DNA of 64,000 nt from Haematococcus lacustris (lineage: Eukaryota > Chlorophyta > Chlorophyceae > Chlamydomonadales > Haematococcaceae): the NCBI GenBank assembly GCA_030144725.1, contig JASKMD010000002.1, positions 3,303,086-3,367,085 on the forward strand, given 5' to 3'. The first letter of the stretch is position 1, and each line of letters opens with the position of its first letter. The position numbers and the translations under genes were made by a program. Under the pieces are notes generated by a model that did not search any database, had not been told where the DNA came from, and worked only from the letters and a program-made list of their open reading frames with translations. Positions 27,262-41,000 of this stretch are shown piece by piece.

Positions 27262-30200
27262 CGCTGACCATGTGCTGCAAGGCGGATGGCGATGTGCATG
27301 GTGAGCAGGATGGCAGCATGGACACCACACCAACACTACAGCCCGATTGGTAAACACTAAACTGTATAATAAGAAATGGTAATGACAACAGGCTTTTAGT
27401 TCTAATCACTACACATTATGCATTAAGATCATCATTGGTGCAAAATGCCCATGCGTTTGCAATGCTGCTGCGCTTGTGTGATGGCAGGATTGTACAGGAT
27501 GCCAAACACAATAATCGATCAGGGATTGAGAGTTGAGGAGTGGATGTGAAGCCGACCTGTGCTGGCAGCCCACCTTCTCAGCCTCCGCAAAGCTCAGGCG
27601 GTCAGCATTGCGCAATACAGGGACCACCAGCCCCTTAGGGGTGGCCACTGCAATGCTGATGTCCACATAGTCCCGGTACACGATCTCATCCCCGTCAATG
27701 ACTGTGCGTGTCAAGGTGTGACCAAGCATGTGTTAGGGTGAGGTGTGGGGGTCACAGGGCGTCAGTTGTACTGAGCAAGTATAGGACAGGGGCAGGGGCA
27801 GGGTCAGGGGCAGGGCAGCCCTGCTTAGGGCGTTGGTCAGGGCATTTGTTGCCACGGCACTGCTAGGGTCACCAGCGACACGGTCTGCCTGATCTGCTCC
27901 CAACTTGCTCCACGCCCTCCTGCCTTTCTTTGTCTAGAGACAGGGGCTGGAGCTGTTTGACAAAGCTGCGGGCAGGCAGCGGTGCCCACGACTGACTGCC
28001 CATGGCTAACCGCCCATGGCTGACTGGTGACGTTAGTTCTAGGTGTAGAGGAGTGTGAAGGAGCCAGTAGGACAGCAGCAGCACGACACCTGTCACCTTC
28101 CCTTGCAACCTCGTCATGTGCCAACATCCTAATAGGCCCAGATGGCTCATGCTGGCCCTGGTGGCCCGCTGCTGTTCCCTACCCCATGCGGTGTGTCCGG
28201 CCTCTCAACTCCCACCCTCATTCACTGACCTGCACCACCCTTAGCCATCCACCTCCCCTGCTTGTCTCTCACCTCCATTTACCGCGGGCACCTCATTCAA
28301 GGCGTAGGCAGAGGCCTTGATAAAGGCGCTCATGAAGCCCAGCTTGACACCGTGCTTCTCCAAAAACAAGTCCTGCAGCAAAGCAAGCCACCAGCGGACA
28401 GTGGTGAGCAGCACTCTTTGTCATTGACACTGTTGTGGGCACTGGACAAACAATGCGGTCATGCGTGAGGTGTGATATCCCAACCACCATCTACGTCACA
28501 GTCTGGATGCTTCTGTGTGTTCCAGCAAAGCCAACAGGTGGATGCCATGTCCTGATGATGACGACGCTGGGCGCCAGTGCCCTGCGGGTGGCCTCGAGGT
28601 GAGGGTGTTCAAGCCTGGCAGCCTTGTTCATATGCCACGCCTGCCGCCACTACATTCCCAGACATTGCCCAGGGATGGTAAGTGGCGCACCTTGTACTGG
28701 CTGCGCATCTGCATTAGGCTGCTCATGTCCACCTCGTTGAAGGTGGACAGCATGGCGTAGGTGTTCTGTGCCCCTTTCAAGCGCTCCGCCACGCGCTGCC
28801 TCAGCCGGGTCATCTTCACCCGCCTGCATGGCCGCACATGGTTGTGAGGGTGTTGCAGCAGCAGTGCAGCAGGTGGTCAGAATGCCTCAGTCTTGGCCCA
28901 TGCAATGCAATGACACTGGTGCCATGTTTACATATATACAGTGAGTCCATGCCACAGTCCATGCCCACTATTCAGGCTGTGCCGGCATTCTGCTATTTTG
29001 TTGCTTTGGGTGTCACAGGGGGTTGTGCAGTTGGCATGTTCAACAAGAGAGGTGAAGATGTCTGTTGGTGATGCCCTTCCCTTCCCTTCCCACAGCTGCC
29101 TGTCCTGCACTCTTGCACATAGCAACCTGTGCTGGCGCACGCCTGCAAAAATATCTGACTTGTAGCGGTGCCAGCACATGTCAAAGCTGGTGAGCTAAGG
29201 CACCATGCATAAGAAGGCTACCACGCATGTGACTTGGTCAACATGAGGGTCTGGCTGCACTTTGGCATGGCCTAGTCAGGCAACACTGGTTAAGCCACCA
29301 CAGGCTGAGCCGCACCTCTCAGGCTTCAAGCTGCCGGCTCCATGAGCTGCTGCTGTGGCTGGTGCTGAGCTCATCATGCCTGGGGCAGCGGTCTGCAGCC
29401 AGCAGCAAGTCAGGCAGGGAGGTGGCCTGGCTATGCTATTGTGGGTTTCAAGCCAAGCCAAGCCAAGCCAAGCCAAGCCCGGCCAGGCCAACAGCCTTGT
29501 ATTGCACAGCCAGTCCCAACTGCTCCACCTGTCAGCCTAGGCTTGTGCCACCTGCAATGGAAACCCTGCCTTTCCAAGACACCTGGCACCCACACTTTGC
29601 TGTTGAACTACACCTGCCACCGTGCCTGCCAGCAAGGCTCTGCCACAGCCCCACAGAGCTGTTGGGCATCTCCTGAAACGTATGTGCCACTGCCACTGCT
29701 GCTGCTGCCATGGACCTCGTTTCACATGCCTGGAGCATCACCTTGGGCACGGGAGGTGGGGCAGGGGGTGGTGATGATGGCGGTGGAGGTGGTGGTGGGG
29801 TAGGTGGAGGGGGGCTGGGCTTGGGTGCAGGAGACTCTGGCTTGGGCACTGGGGTTGCTGAAGCGGCTGCTGGGGCTGCGCTCGCTGCCCCAACCTCGAC
29901 CACAGCCACCAGCTTGCCAACTTGAACAACTTCAGACGGCTTGATCAACAGCTGTTTGATGGTGCCAGCCTGCTTGCCAGTGTACTTAATGTCAATAGTG
30001 ACCTTGTCAGTCTCAATCTGGGCAATGATGTCGTCCTCTTTCACAGTGTCCCCTGCATATCAGATGCATGCATGTGAATGGAGGCAACCAATGCCGGAGC
30101 AGCCTAGCTGTGACCGCCAGCTGAGGTTGGGAGACACCGCACCAGGCTGCTTCAATATGCTGGCGATGGTGCCTTCAGAAACAGACTCGCCCATCTGAGG

Positions 30201-30705
30201 CACTTTGACATCCATGTCTTCGTGCGTCGCGAGCGACGTTTGAAAGGACCGCAATTGTGCTGCCGCCCAGCCCATGACTGGGGCTGCCGGGGAACGCGAT
30301 CTATGGGCGGCAGCGCTGTTTTCACTGCAATTGGGTACAACCAGCGCAGTCAGCCGAATGGAAGGCGCTACCCGTTAGGTGCGCGCCCCAGTAGCATCAC
30401 AGGTGTTTCACCTGTGTCCTGTGTACGCGATACTGCGAGCAGTCAATTGCCAAGCTGCGCCTACAGGTGCAAAAATGTAGCCGGCGCTGAGTACACGACA
30501 CAGGGACATCGAACTGCGCAATTCTTCGCTTACCCAACAGGCATTGGCTCTCGCCAGCCTGAACCGCGACGCTCTGCAGTTTTACAAGATACCAAAAAAT
30601 CAGCGTCGCCCCAGCACTTTCTGCCTTATATGGAGACTGGCGGCTATGACAGACCTGTTGGAAGGCGCGCAATAAGGCGGAGACCCGGTGCGTGTTGCGC
30701 AACAT
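26044..30705 (-). CDS. DLST: Dihydrolipoamide succinyltransferase (2-oxoglutarate dehydrogenase E2)
   Basis: Core E2 of the mitochondrial 2-oxoglutarate dehydrogenase complex; transfers succinyl from lipoamide to CoA. Firm in-phase exons: 30143-30277, 29742-30052, 29316-29392, 28691-28823, 28273-28372, 27574-27701, 27065-27199, 26670-26792 and 26044-26112 (402 aa from the ATG at 30275). A leader exon 30655-30705 ([17 protein letters not shown]), joined through a small exon near 30450-30510, is a plausible mitochondrial presequence but less certain. The lipoyl domain has [14 protein letters not shown] and the lipoylation site [12 protein letters not shown] Pro-rich linker (29760-29880) leads straight to the acyltransferase domain [17 protein letters not shown]; no E3-binding domain is seen, as in animal DLST. 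The active site [13 protein letters not shown] is intact. Confidence 0.96.
26806..26975. repeat. GGTCAGGTTGG-type degenerate repeat
   Basis: GGTCAGGTTGGGTCGGGTCA units in the DLST intron between exons 27065-27199 and 26670-26792. The same GGTCA-rich motif recurs in the CysA introns near 46760-46870 and 54890-55000. Confidence 0.85.
27231..27259. repeat. (CA)n dinucleotide repeat
   Basis: About 14 AC units in a DLST intron just upstream of exon 27065-27199. Confidence 0.95.
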
Positions 30706-30719
30706 CCTAGCTTCACCGC

Positions 30720-32022
30720 TTTCTGCGCCCTCCGCACTCGCTGCGGCTGCAGCGAGAGATAGTCTCAACCATGTGGCATTTGTCAAGACAAGACAAAGCA
30801 GGTAGTTTCGTTGGTTGACGGGGCCAAAACAGCTCCATAGTTAGCTGGGCCACCAGTCACCTCCTCTTACAAACCTACTTCCCTATGCCGACCAGCTGGC
30901 TGCCATCACAGCTCTGGCCTCTATGCGCAACTGTCAGTCGCAAAAACACACCTGACAACCCCCACTGCTGACACTTGGCTGCGGTCTCTCACAACGACTC
31001 GGGAGCCCACTGCCAGCCACTCCGGCTTCTGTGTAAACCTGCGCTCGATAAGAATCAGCAAAACGCCACATGTGCCATGTGTTCTTTCACATGCTGAGGC
31101 GTCAAATCCACAGCACTTGGCAAGCTACAAATACCTCACGCAGCTTGAGAAACAACCGGCTGTCAGATGGACGACTAGTCCTGCTACTTTTGCTTAAGAC
31201 TCACTGCAACTGTGAGATTGCCACCTTCTTCTGTTGCTCAGGGAAGCCTCACCTGAAATGCCCAAGCGCCACAGTGCCAATCGTTGTGGCCTGGCTGTTC
31301 CTTGCCTCTCCATCACTTGCACCACGGATAAGCGCATTGGGTTGGACACATCGATCCTGGCCCAGTAAACTGGCAGCTGACAGCATGCCAGCTGGCAACA
31401 GGTATTGGCCTTGCTCGTTGGAGAGCTGCTGCAAAGAGGAAGGCACACTTGCAGGGATGGCTTGTCACAGTCAGGTCGGACAAGTACCTTGCATCTGGTC
31501 GTGCTGGCTGCGAATGTTGCTGACCGTACTGACATGGTGTATTGGCACTACATGGAAGCCACAAAAAGTGCACCAAAGACCCTATCCACAAGGGTTTGGT
31601 AACGGTGCCTGACTCGAACATCCAAGCGATATAGGTCAGTGAACCCGTCCTTTCTTGTTTTGCCAGAGTGCCGAAGCATTTCAATGGCACATGTGATCAT
31701 GCTGAGAATTGACCACATCAACAGGACAATACAAGGTATAGGGATAAAGGTGCGACCAATCTTGCATCACCCTATCCACCAGTAATGGTGTGGTGAGAGA
31801 GTGACTGGTTACAAGATCAAGTCCTAGCAATTATTATGAGTCCATATACTATTGTGCCACTCCCATAGCATCCTACCTACTGATAGAAGCAGCGCAATGT
31901 AGTGATTGGTTGAGGGATCGACTCCTGGCGGAGATATAGGACATCAGATGTGAAAAGGGGTAAGGATCAGTTTTTTGATGAGGAAAACATCCAAGCGGTA
32001 TTGCACGTTTCCTTGTCCGCAT
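30720..32022. other. Between DLST and GTPBP1, unassigned
   Basis: This should hold the missing GTPBP1 3' end. The minus strand has overlapping frames at about 31690-31200 (one reads FTDLYRLDVRVRHRYQTLVD, another NPMRLSVVQVMERQGTARPQ and ends at a CAGGTGAGG donor). They look somewhat protein-like, but I do not recognise them. The DLST presequence and promoter lie at the left end. A TGTAA (minus strand) is at 31809-31813. Confidence 0.35.
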
Positions 32023-35000
32023 TTACTCACACATCTTGTAAGACCAGGATGGCGTCATGTTTAGTGTGGAAGAGCTGCTCGACAGAGGCACCTGATACGG
32101 AGGCCTGCTTACCTGGAGCATGAGCAACCTCGCTTGCTGGCGGATGTTGCCACAATGGATGACTGCGGTGAAGTCCGTCTTGCGTTGGGGCTCATGTGCC
32201 AGGAACCACCCACTGACAGCCATGCTGGGCAACGAGCGGCTGAGCCCAGACCCCATGGGCGTCAGGCCCTCATTCAAGGAGGGTTCGGCATGCTGGGAGC
32301 TGCATTGCGGTAGTATGTTGCAGGCTGACCCGCAGCCCACCCCGCTCTGAGCAAGCGTTGTGTCAAGCTCACCCAATGGGAGTGCAGTGGAGCGCAACTC
32401 ATCACGTGCCAACCCTTGGCAGGTGTTTTCGACCTCAGAGCAGGAATTGCTCTCCCCTAAGCAGGGGCTGCTGCTATCGCCATCATGCGACGCTTGCACC
32501 CCTGCACCGCTGCTGCTGTGTGCTGGCCCAGCTTCACAACAGCTGCCCAGCACCTTGCCCAGCATCTCCCCTGACCCATCTACTCCCCCCTGAGCCCCTC
32601 CCCACTCGGCAGGCTGGGGTGGCTGCGGTGGCGGCGGCTGCCGTGGAGGATGTGGCTGTGATATTCTGGTGTGAAATCCCTGAGGTGCTGCCGGGTCCAG
32701 CCTGCCTGCTTCAGCATACCACTGGCGGGTGAAGGAGCTGCACACTGGCCACCGCCCTCCCAGCACCACCATGACCACTTCCAGCCCCCAGAACGCCTGG
32801 CAGCTCCGGCCCATCCCCACCAGCACAGAGCCCTTGACTGCAATGCCACTTTCCCCTGAGCTTGCTTTGGCATGCCCAGATTGAGAGCCGGCTGGGGCGG
32901 CATGGCTGGCGCTGGTGCATGCTGCTGCTGCCGGCCCTGCCCCAGCTGCATGTGTGGCGATGCCATGATGCATGGAAGGGGTGTTGTGAAGGTCAGGGTG
33001 GGGGGTGGGTGCATGGCGGCGTGGCGGCCCATGCGCCAAGGTGCTGAGTGTTGGGTAGCTGGCTGCATGACGGGAACCCACCCCTGCATGCACTGTTTGG
33101 TATGCTGCATGATAATGCATGCTATCTTGATGCGCATGCTGGTAACCATGCAAGTGGGCATGCGCTGCATGGACAGCAGTGGGCCCCCTCACCCTCATCC
33201 CGTGACTGCAGTTGTTCACCAGAGTGCGACCCCGGCTGCGGCTGCTCTGCTCGCCACCATGCTGCTGGTGCAGGCACTGGCGTTGCCAGCCCATGCTGAG
33301 ATCTGCAGCCAGCATCGCCTGCTCCTCACAGCTGCTGAGTATGCTGGGCTCGCAGGCCAGGGCGCCTTGCAAGTCACCCACCAGGCTGCCCTCCCCCAGG
33401 GCAAAGCTAGACCCAGATGAGCCGGGCAAGGGAGGAGCAGGGGCAGGGGAGGAGCAGAGGGCAGGGGCAGGGGAGGGGCAGGGGGCAGGGGAGGGGAGGG
33501 GCAGGGGAGGGCCCCTGCAGGGGAGCAGGGGCAGGGGAGGAGCAGGAGGTGATCCTGGGTTGGCCAGCTGCGGGTGGTGTGAGCGGGTGGCACCCAGCTG
33601 CCTGCCTGCCAACCCTTGAACGGGTGGATGCAGCTTGTGATGAAGGTGGGTGGCCGCTGCTGGCCATAAGGCACCGCAGCTGTGCGGCGGCAGGCCTTCA
33701 TCATCGCTTGGCCCCGCACGCCTTGGCTGTGGCTGAGCTGGCACTGCCTGGCTGTTGGCCTGAGCAGAGGCGCACTCATCTCCGTCAAAGTTGAACAGCT
33801 CCAGCAGGTCTGAGCCAACGTCATCGACTGAGGAGGTCGGTGCATGGTGTGATGCATGGGGCCATGGCAGCCCACCCTCACCCTGCCCCTCACTCAGCCC
33901 CTGCTGCTGCTCCTCGCCCCTACCCCCTTGGCCAGGATCAGGGGGGACAGATCCAGGGCTGCCACGCTCAAGACTTAGAACTGGTTGTATAGCCAGGGTG
34001 GCGGCCTGCCCTGCCCGCACCAGCCTGACTGGGATGTGAGCTCTCTGGATGCCCGTGACCCTGACTAAGAGGGTGCCGCCCCCTTCCAGCTGCCGCCGCA
34101 AGCGCTGCCCCAGGCCCACGTGGCCACACAGCACACATCCAGACACTACCGACCCCACGCCATTGACTTGGAAGCACCTGTCCACCTGGAAAACAGCATT
34201 GGCAGGGTCACTTTGCTCGGGCGCAGGATTTGAACCCAGGTCAGAGGACTGGTCAGCACTGGGCCCACAGCTGATGGGAGCAGGATTTGAACCCAGACCA
34301 GAGGACTGGTCAGCACTGGGCCCACAGTTCGTGGGCGCAGGATTTGAACCCAGGTCAGAGGACTGGTCAGCACTGGGCCCACAGTTCGTGGGCGCAGGAT
34401 TTGAACCCAGGTCAGAGGACTGGTCAGCACTGGGCCCACAGTTCGTGGGCGCAGGGTTTGAACCCAGGTAAGAGGACTGGTCAGCACTGGGCCCACAGCT
34501 GGTGGGCGCAGGATTTGAACCCAGGTCAGAGGACTGATCAGCATGAAGCCCATTTCTGGTAGGGGCAGGAGTTGAACCCAGGTCAGAGGACTGGGCATCA
34601 TCTTGCCCATTAACGTACATGTCAAAACCTGCTTGGGGCTGCCCTGTGGGCGTGGCTTGCTGCTGGGTTCTGCTGTGCTCTGCTGGCAGCTTGAGATCCT
34701 GCCCTGGCACCACCTTTGTCAGCCCTGCTGCTGGTCTTGCTCCTGCTCCTGCTGCTGGAGGGGTGGATAAGCAGATGCGGGCTGGGTGAAGCGAGTTCAG
34801 CAGCGCATGCAGGAGGTTGAGGCCGGAGCCAGTGACCGTGGACACTGATAAAATAGGCAGCAGGCAGCGCTGGGAGGGCGGGCGGCACCCCTCCTTGCCC
34901 GCTGACTGGCTTGTAGTAATAGTGGCCTGACTTCCTTGGTGGAGCAGAGGCTGGTGAAGGAGCTCCTGCTGCTGCTGCTGCTGTCGCTGCTGTACGGTGT

Positions 35001-38000
35001 CACGCAACCAGTCGTTGAGGTGGGCGCCGATCTCCTCAGCCTGCTGCTGGGAGGTCACCCAGGGGGCTGACTCACACTCTGCAGGGCAGCAGATGAGGCA
35101 GGGAGCTCACTTGCGGCAAGGGGCTGCCATGCAGGTGAGGAGGCAGACTGGCTGGTGTAGTATCTATAGGAAGGGATAGAGGGCAGAGCAGTGCCCATAC
35201 GTGACTTGATGACAAAAACACAGTCAGGAGAGATGGTGTTAGCAGCGAGACCCAAGAGATGAGCGAGACTCCACGAACCCAACAGTGAAGAACTCTACCC
35301 GAAGTACAAGCTAAGATGGGTCTCACACAATTGTTCAAAGACAAACTGCAAATACTCTAAGGGACTGGCTGACTAGCAACACGCCTATCTCCAACAGATG
35401 GCAATGTGTAAGGTGTGAGCGACACGAGGATGTGTGAGTTGATGTGAGTCATAGAAAAGAGTGAAGCAATGCGTAGTGTGCACGTGAAGAAAGTGGAATT
35501 ATAGGCCAGCAGGCCAGCGGTCCGTCTCACCGGGTACATCCGGCAGCTGTGGTGGGGCAGCAGCACGATGCAAGGTTTGAATCTCCCGCACCACTGCCTG
35601 CAGCTGCTGGGCATCCACGGCATCCACCTGGAGAGCAGCAAAGCAGGCCACCCTCACCCATGACCGGACCACACGCTTGCCCTGCCACTTGCACTGGCAC
35701 ACTGCCATGTTCGTAGCACAGTATGCAAAGTCTGTGTTTCACCCTCACCCATCCCTTGCGTCTATGACTGAACGTGTTGCAGCAACACTGACGGTATCAG
35801 TGCACGGTGCACACCGGCAAATGCCATGTAATGCTGAGCCACACGCTTTTGCTACCGTGTCATCCGCCTGCCAGTGCCATGACTGTTCATGATGAAATGT
35901 CACACATTGTGTACCTGGACTACACCACGACTGCTGATGCAGAGAAGGGTAGGAACCTTGCCAGCTGATGGCTACAGCCCAGGTTCACACCCACACCACA
36001 GTTTCTGCTAACATGCGTCAGCACCCACCACCCCTAAGGCGTTTAGTTGACCAACCTCCCAACTTCCTGCGGTGTGATGAGGTGCGGTGCGGTGTGATGA
36101 GGTGTGGCGCGGTGTGATGAGGTGCGGTGCTGTGTGATGAGGTGCGGTGTGATAAGGTGCGGTGCGGTGTGATGAGGTGCGGTGCGGTGTGATGAGGTGC
36201 GGTGCGGTGTGATGAGGTGCGGTGCGGTGTGCAGAGGTGCGGTGCGGAGCGGTGCGGTGAGATACGATTACGTCACACACCTTGGTGATGACCACAATGA
36301 CGGGTAGGTCTAAGGCAGTGGCGACTGCTAGGTGCTCCCGGCCCATGCTGCCCAGCCCGCTCAGCCCACAGCAGCAGAGCACCACAAAGTCTGGCAGCAG
36401 CGCCGTCATGCCGTACCTGAACCAGTAGGCATGGGGCATGGCGCAGGCACAGTGCTGAGCATGCCATGCTGTGTGCCTGGCTGTGTGTAGCACTGCAATG
36501 TGGGTTGGTGACAACCCTAAGGAAATAGTCAAGACATTGAGGAGAAGTAGGCGATGGAGGTACTGCACACCACCTGTGTAGACATGGGTGGACATGCAGG
36601 CATGGTGGGCAGCGTTGGGTCTGACAGAGCAGAGTATTCTCAACGTCATGGTGTGGCATTCACCATTGTGCAGCAAAATGCAACACCACTGGCGTCGCTG
36701 CCGCACATAACACAGGGCAAAGCAGGAGACCAGGTCAGTAAGGCAGCTGGTCATTGTGGCCCCACATCCCTCTCAGCCACACATGTAAGGCGTGCATTTA
36801 GTCACACACTTAGGCCACACAACCAGGCCTGCAGCACATAGCACAGGGCAGAGGACGAGACCATGGTGACATAGGTGGCTCCCACCCTTCTGGGTCACAC
36901 ACCCAGGTCATCAAGAGCCTGCAACACTTGCACACAAATTTGCATCTCACACAATTATCGGTTCACTCACAAAGTGGTTTTCAAGCAGCGCTGGTGGCCA
37001 CCCATGTCGACCAGGGTCAGCACCTTGGCGGCTGCACTGCACACGTCTGAAGGCGAAGGCAACGCTGCGTAGAGCAGTACAGCAGCAGGGCCATAGCAAT
37101 AGCATGAGTACAGCATTTGCAAGCCAGCAGCCAGAGCAGGAGCAGGTAAGGCCAAACCTCAGCTGCAATATTGGTATTTGGGTTACAGCACATCAGCAGG
37201 AATGGCAGTGCAGCAGCAGCACCTGCATGTGGGCTGTATACTATACACTTTACTGCATGGCTTTTCCTTGCCCTCCCTACTCACCCTGTCCTCCTTGCCT
37301 CTCCGCACTCCCCTCCCTGGCCTGCCTTTCCCGCTCTCCAGGTCCACCACTGCTCCCCTGCCTCTCACCAGAGTAGTTGAGCACCTTGCCGTCTGCTGTG
37401 TAGCCCAGCAGCTGTTGGCTCAGGCTGCTGGTGCGCCCGCTCTCAATCTCGTGCTTGTGTCGCAGTACCACCATGCGGGCTGTTCCTCTACCTGGTGACG
37501 CCATGCAGGCAGGCAGGCAGGCGGGCAGGGCGGGCGGGGCTGAGCCAAGTGAAGTAGGTGTTACGAGTGCAGCAGGGGAGTAAGCTGTAAGGGTGAGTAA
37601 GCTGTAAGATGTCAAGGCCAGGTCGTAGGCTGGGGCTCAACCCAGCAGTTGTTATCCTACCTGAGTCCAGTGCTGGCTGGCCAGCAGATCCCTGTGTCAG
37701 CACCGCCACCAGCGTGCTCTTGCCGCTGTCCACGCTGCCCAGCACTGCGGGACAGCGGTGGTGTATGGCAAGGCAGGGCTCCTGGCTGCACTGCGCACTG
37801 GCTGTGAGGGGTTGTGCTTGCACATAGGGCGTGGGGTGCAGCCGCTGGCAACGTGTAGGAGCAGAGGGCAGCAGCAGCAGCAGTGACAGCGGCGGTGGCA
37901 CACTCAACACATTTATATGGCATGCCATCAGGCTACTCTCCTCCCTTGAGGATGCTCGCCCAACATCAGCCTGACATCAGCACTATCAGCAGCGCACCGA

Positions 38001-41000
38001 GCTTGTGTGAGGGCTGTGGGGCTGGGCTGATGGAGTGCTGAAGGGCCGCAGTGGGTGGAAGAGCAGGGCAATGTGAGATGACATGGGGCATGGTGCCCAG
38101 CCCCACCTGCTACTCTCACGTCGTCATATGTTGCCTCATCAAGCACCCCCTGCTGCACCTTCATCAGAACATACTGGCGACCATGTGCACCGGGGAAGAA
38201 GCGGACCTGCACAAAGGGAGGGCTCCGCCCTTACAGCACATTGGGCACTCATACACTTTGGTGGGTAAGATATGTTGATCAGTGATACTGATCAGATACT
38301 TATTACTATATTGTGTTACGTGCTCTTCCGCGCCACCTACGTGGAGCCCCATTTGTTTGGGCAACCGGCCAGCACCTAGCCCCGCCCACAGCAGCATTGC
38401 AAAAACGCCAGCATGGTTGATCAATTGATGGCGCCCAAGCTGGATACAGCCTGCTGAACTGAAGCTCCTCATGGTGGCTTCATGTGTAAACAAACACGAC
38501 CAAGCCGACAAGTGCACCATGCGACAGTGACCGTGCACGACCGGCAGCAAGCTGGCACTGGCATTTCAGGTGGACTAAGAATTCATCAGTGCAAGAGTAA
38601 TGCATGCAAAGGAATGGTGTAGCCAAAGTTAGCCAAAGTACCAGCCGAGGTGATAGCCATGAATCAGCCAAGGGAATAGCCAAGTATGTGGTGTAAAGCA
38701 TGGTGTAGAGGCTATTGTGTATCCCAGAGTGAACCGCGAGAAAAGACCTCATGCACGCCCTTGCAGGCTGCTCATGCACGCCCTTTCAGGCTTGCAGGCT
38801 GCTCATGCACGTCCTTCAGCTTGCATGCCCCCATGCCTCAATGTATTTCCTAGACCTAGCCTGAAAACAGTTAAGCTGAGCAGAGAGGGATCAGTGGTCT
38901 CCACTGCCGCAGTGACAGTGGATAGGATGAACATCAGGCCTGGCGGCAGGGTCAGCATGGCTTGCACAGACGAGTGCCGTACAGACTGGTGTGTAAGAGA
39001 TCAGAGCCAGTGTCAAGGTTATAAGCCGGATAAGTTGGTTCAGACCAGTGGTCAGCATTCCATATTTGTCATTGCACTACTCTACTCATGATGAGCCAGC
39101 AGTTTGTGAGGGGCAGGTGACAGGTGGCCCTGTGGGGCTATGCAGACCATGGTCACGGCCTAACCATCAGTGCAAGATATTGTTGATCATGGTGCCTGCA
39201 GCCTCCTGCACTTTCCCTGCAGCTCCCCTGCAGCTTCATGCATTTTCCCTGCAGCTTCCCTGTAGCTTCCCTGTAGCTTCCTATGACTTCTATGGAGCCT
39301 GCAGTACAGAGTAGCTGTGCCACTTCATCAAGCTAGGGGCACCAACAGGTCTTCTGCATCAAGCTGGAGCCACCAGAAGCAGGGTTTAGTGATGTTGGTG
39401 CTAGACTTGGCATGAGGCATGTCCCATGGTGCTGGTCATACCATATGTCCTCCAATGGTGGGTATGCTGTGGGGTAAGTACGGGGCCCCGCACCACAGAA
39501 ACATGGGCCTGAAGTGGGGTAGCCATCGCATGGAGGGTGGCGATGGAGGCATGCAGGTCCCGTGAGGTCAGGCCCTTGGGGTAGCCGTCATCCTCCACAC
39601 CGAGGTAGTAGTGGCACTCCCCGCTGCCCTCTGACAGACGGTATTTCATCTGGGTGATCTGCGGGCAGGGAACGTGGGTGGGTGAGTGAGAGGGTGGGTG
39701 GGTGGGTGGGTGGGTGGGAGGGTGGGTGGCTGAGTGGGAGGGTGGGAGGGTGACTAAGTGGGTGGCGGTTAAAAGAAGTGAAAGGGTAGGGGCTTGGCTT
39801 ATCTGCGTGACCTGCTGACGGCCATGTGCCAGGCAACACCGCAGCTGCTGCCAGGAGGTGGAGCGTGGTGGTGCGAGTGCGGGTGTACGGTGAGGTATGA
39901 TGACGGTTACTTTGGATTTCTGTCAGGCCCAAAGCATTGCTGCATGGCACAGCCTTTGTCAGAGGCTGGGAATCTGCCTAGTGCTGCCCTTGATAGGTAG
40001 CTGCTCAGCAGCTGGTCTTCACTGCAGCTCCAGCCATGTGCTGCTGTGCATATGGCATGGTGCTGCTGCCAGGCCCGCACTTAGGATGGGCTGGTACGCA
40101 CCAGCTGCTGCAATCGGATGGGGTGCGGGTTCCTCAGCTGCAGCTTGTACTCCAGTGGCCCAGCCTGCACAATACCCAGAAGCTGCAGGACCTGTCAGAG
40201 CAATTACACATGCAGCCACTTACACCCACATGCAGTGCCTAGGATGAACAAACCTTGAGTGTGATGGGTGGGTGTTGCTGCTGCTCGGCGGTTGAGGTTG
40301 GTTAGTGACACTCCCTCTAGCCCCACCGCATTGCAAGGGCTCCCTCATCACGCTGCTGCTGCAGGGAGCCTCCTTGGACCATCAGCCCTTTCAGTGGCAA
40401 GCACTGCTATAACTTCTGGCAGTTGAGTCTCTAGCGGGTGCCATGGCAAGCGACATCAGTCCTACCCAGCCCCGCCCCTCTTGCTGCTGGCAGCCACTGC
40501 AGCTGTCGGCCAACTCGGATCACCTGGGCAGCCCATTGCCCACTGTCTTCTAACAGCCCCTGATCCACATGCAGCCTGCAGCCAGGCTTGGGCATGTGGC
40601 CCCACCTCATTCTCCGCTGGCAGCCAGGTGCAGCTTGGGTCTATTGGCTCCAGCTTCTGCTGCAGCGCTGCAGCAATGTTGATGGCCTTCAGCCGGTGCC
40701 TGTTGCTGCGGGCCTGCTGGGTCAGGACCCGCTGCTCATCGCGCCGCCGCAGACTCTGATCAGCGTAGGGCAAGCTGGAGTCCTGAGGCACAGATTCTGC
40801 ATGCAGATTAAGCACTCCATGGCCATGAGTGACAGGCTTGCACTGTGGCATCAAATGAGTGAGGCAGGGGGGCACAACTGGAGTGTACTGCCAGTCTGAG
40901 AGCCCTTGTGGACTTGCACGCATGGCTTCAATGTGCTGTGCTTTGCATGGTGTGCCTCATGGCCTGCGGCCTGGCTCAGCACGTTCTCTGCATGTGCCCA

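Noticed and set aside
36008..36270. SHRTAPHHTAP-type ORF on the minus strand
   Set aside because: Translation of the 20-bp minisatellite in a GTPBP1 intron.
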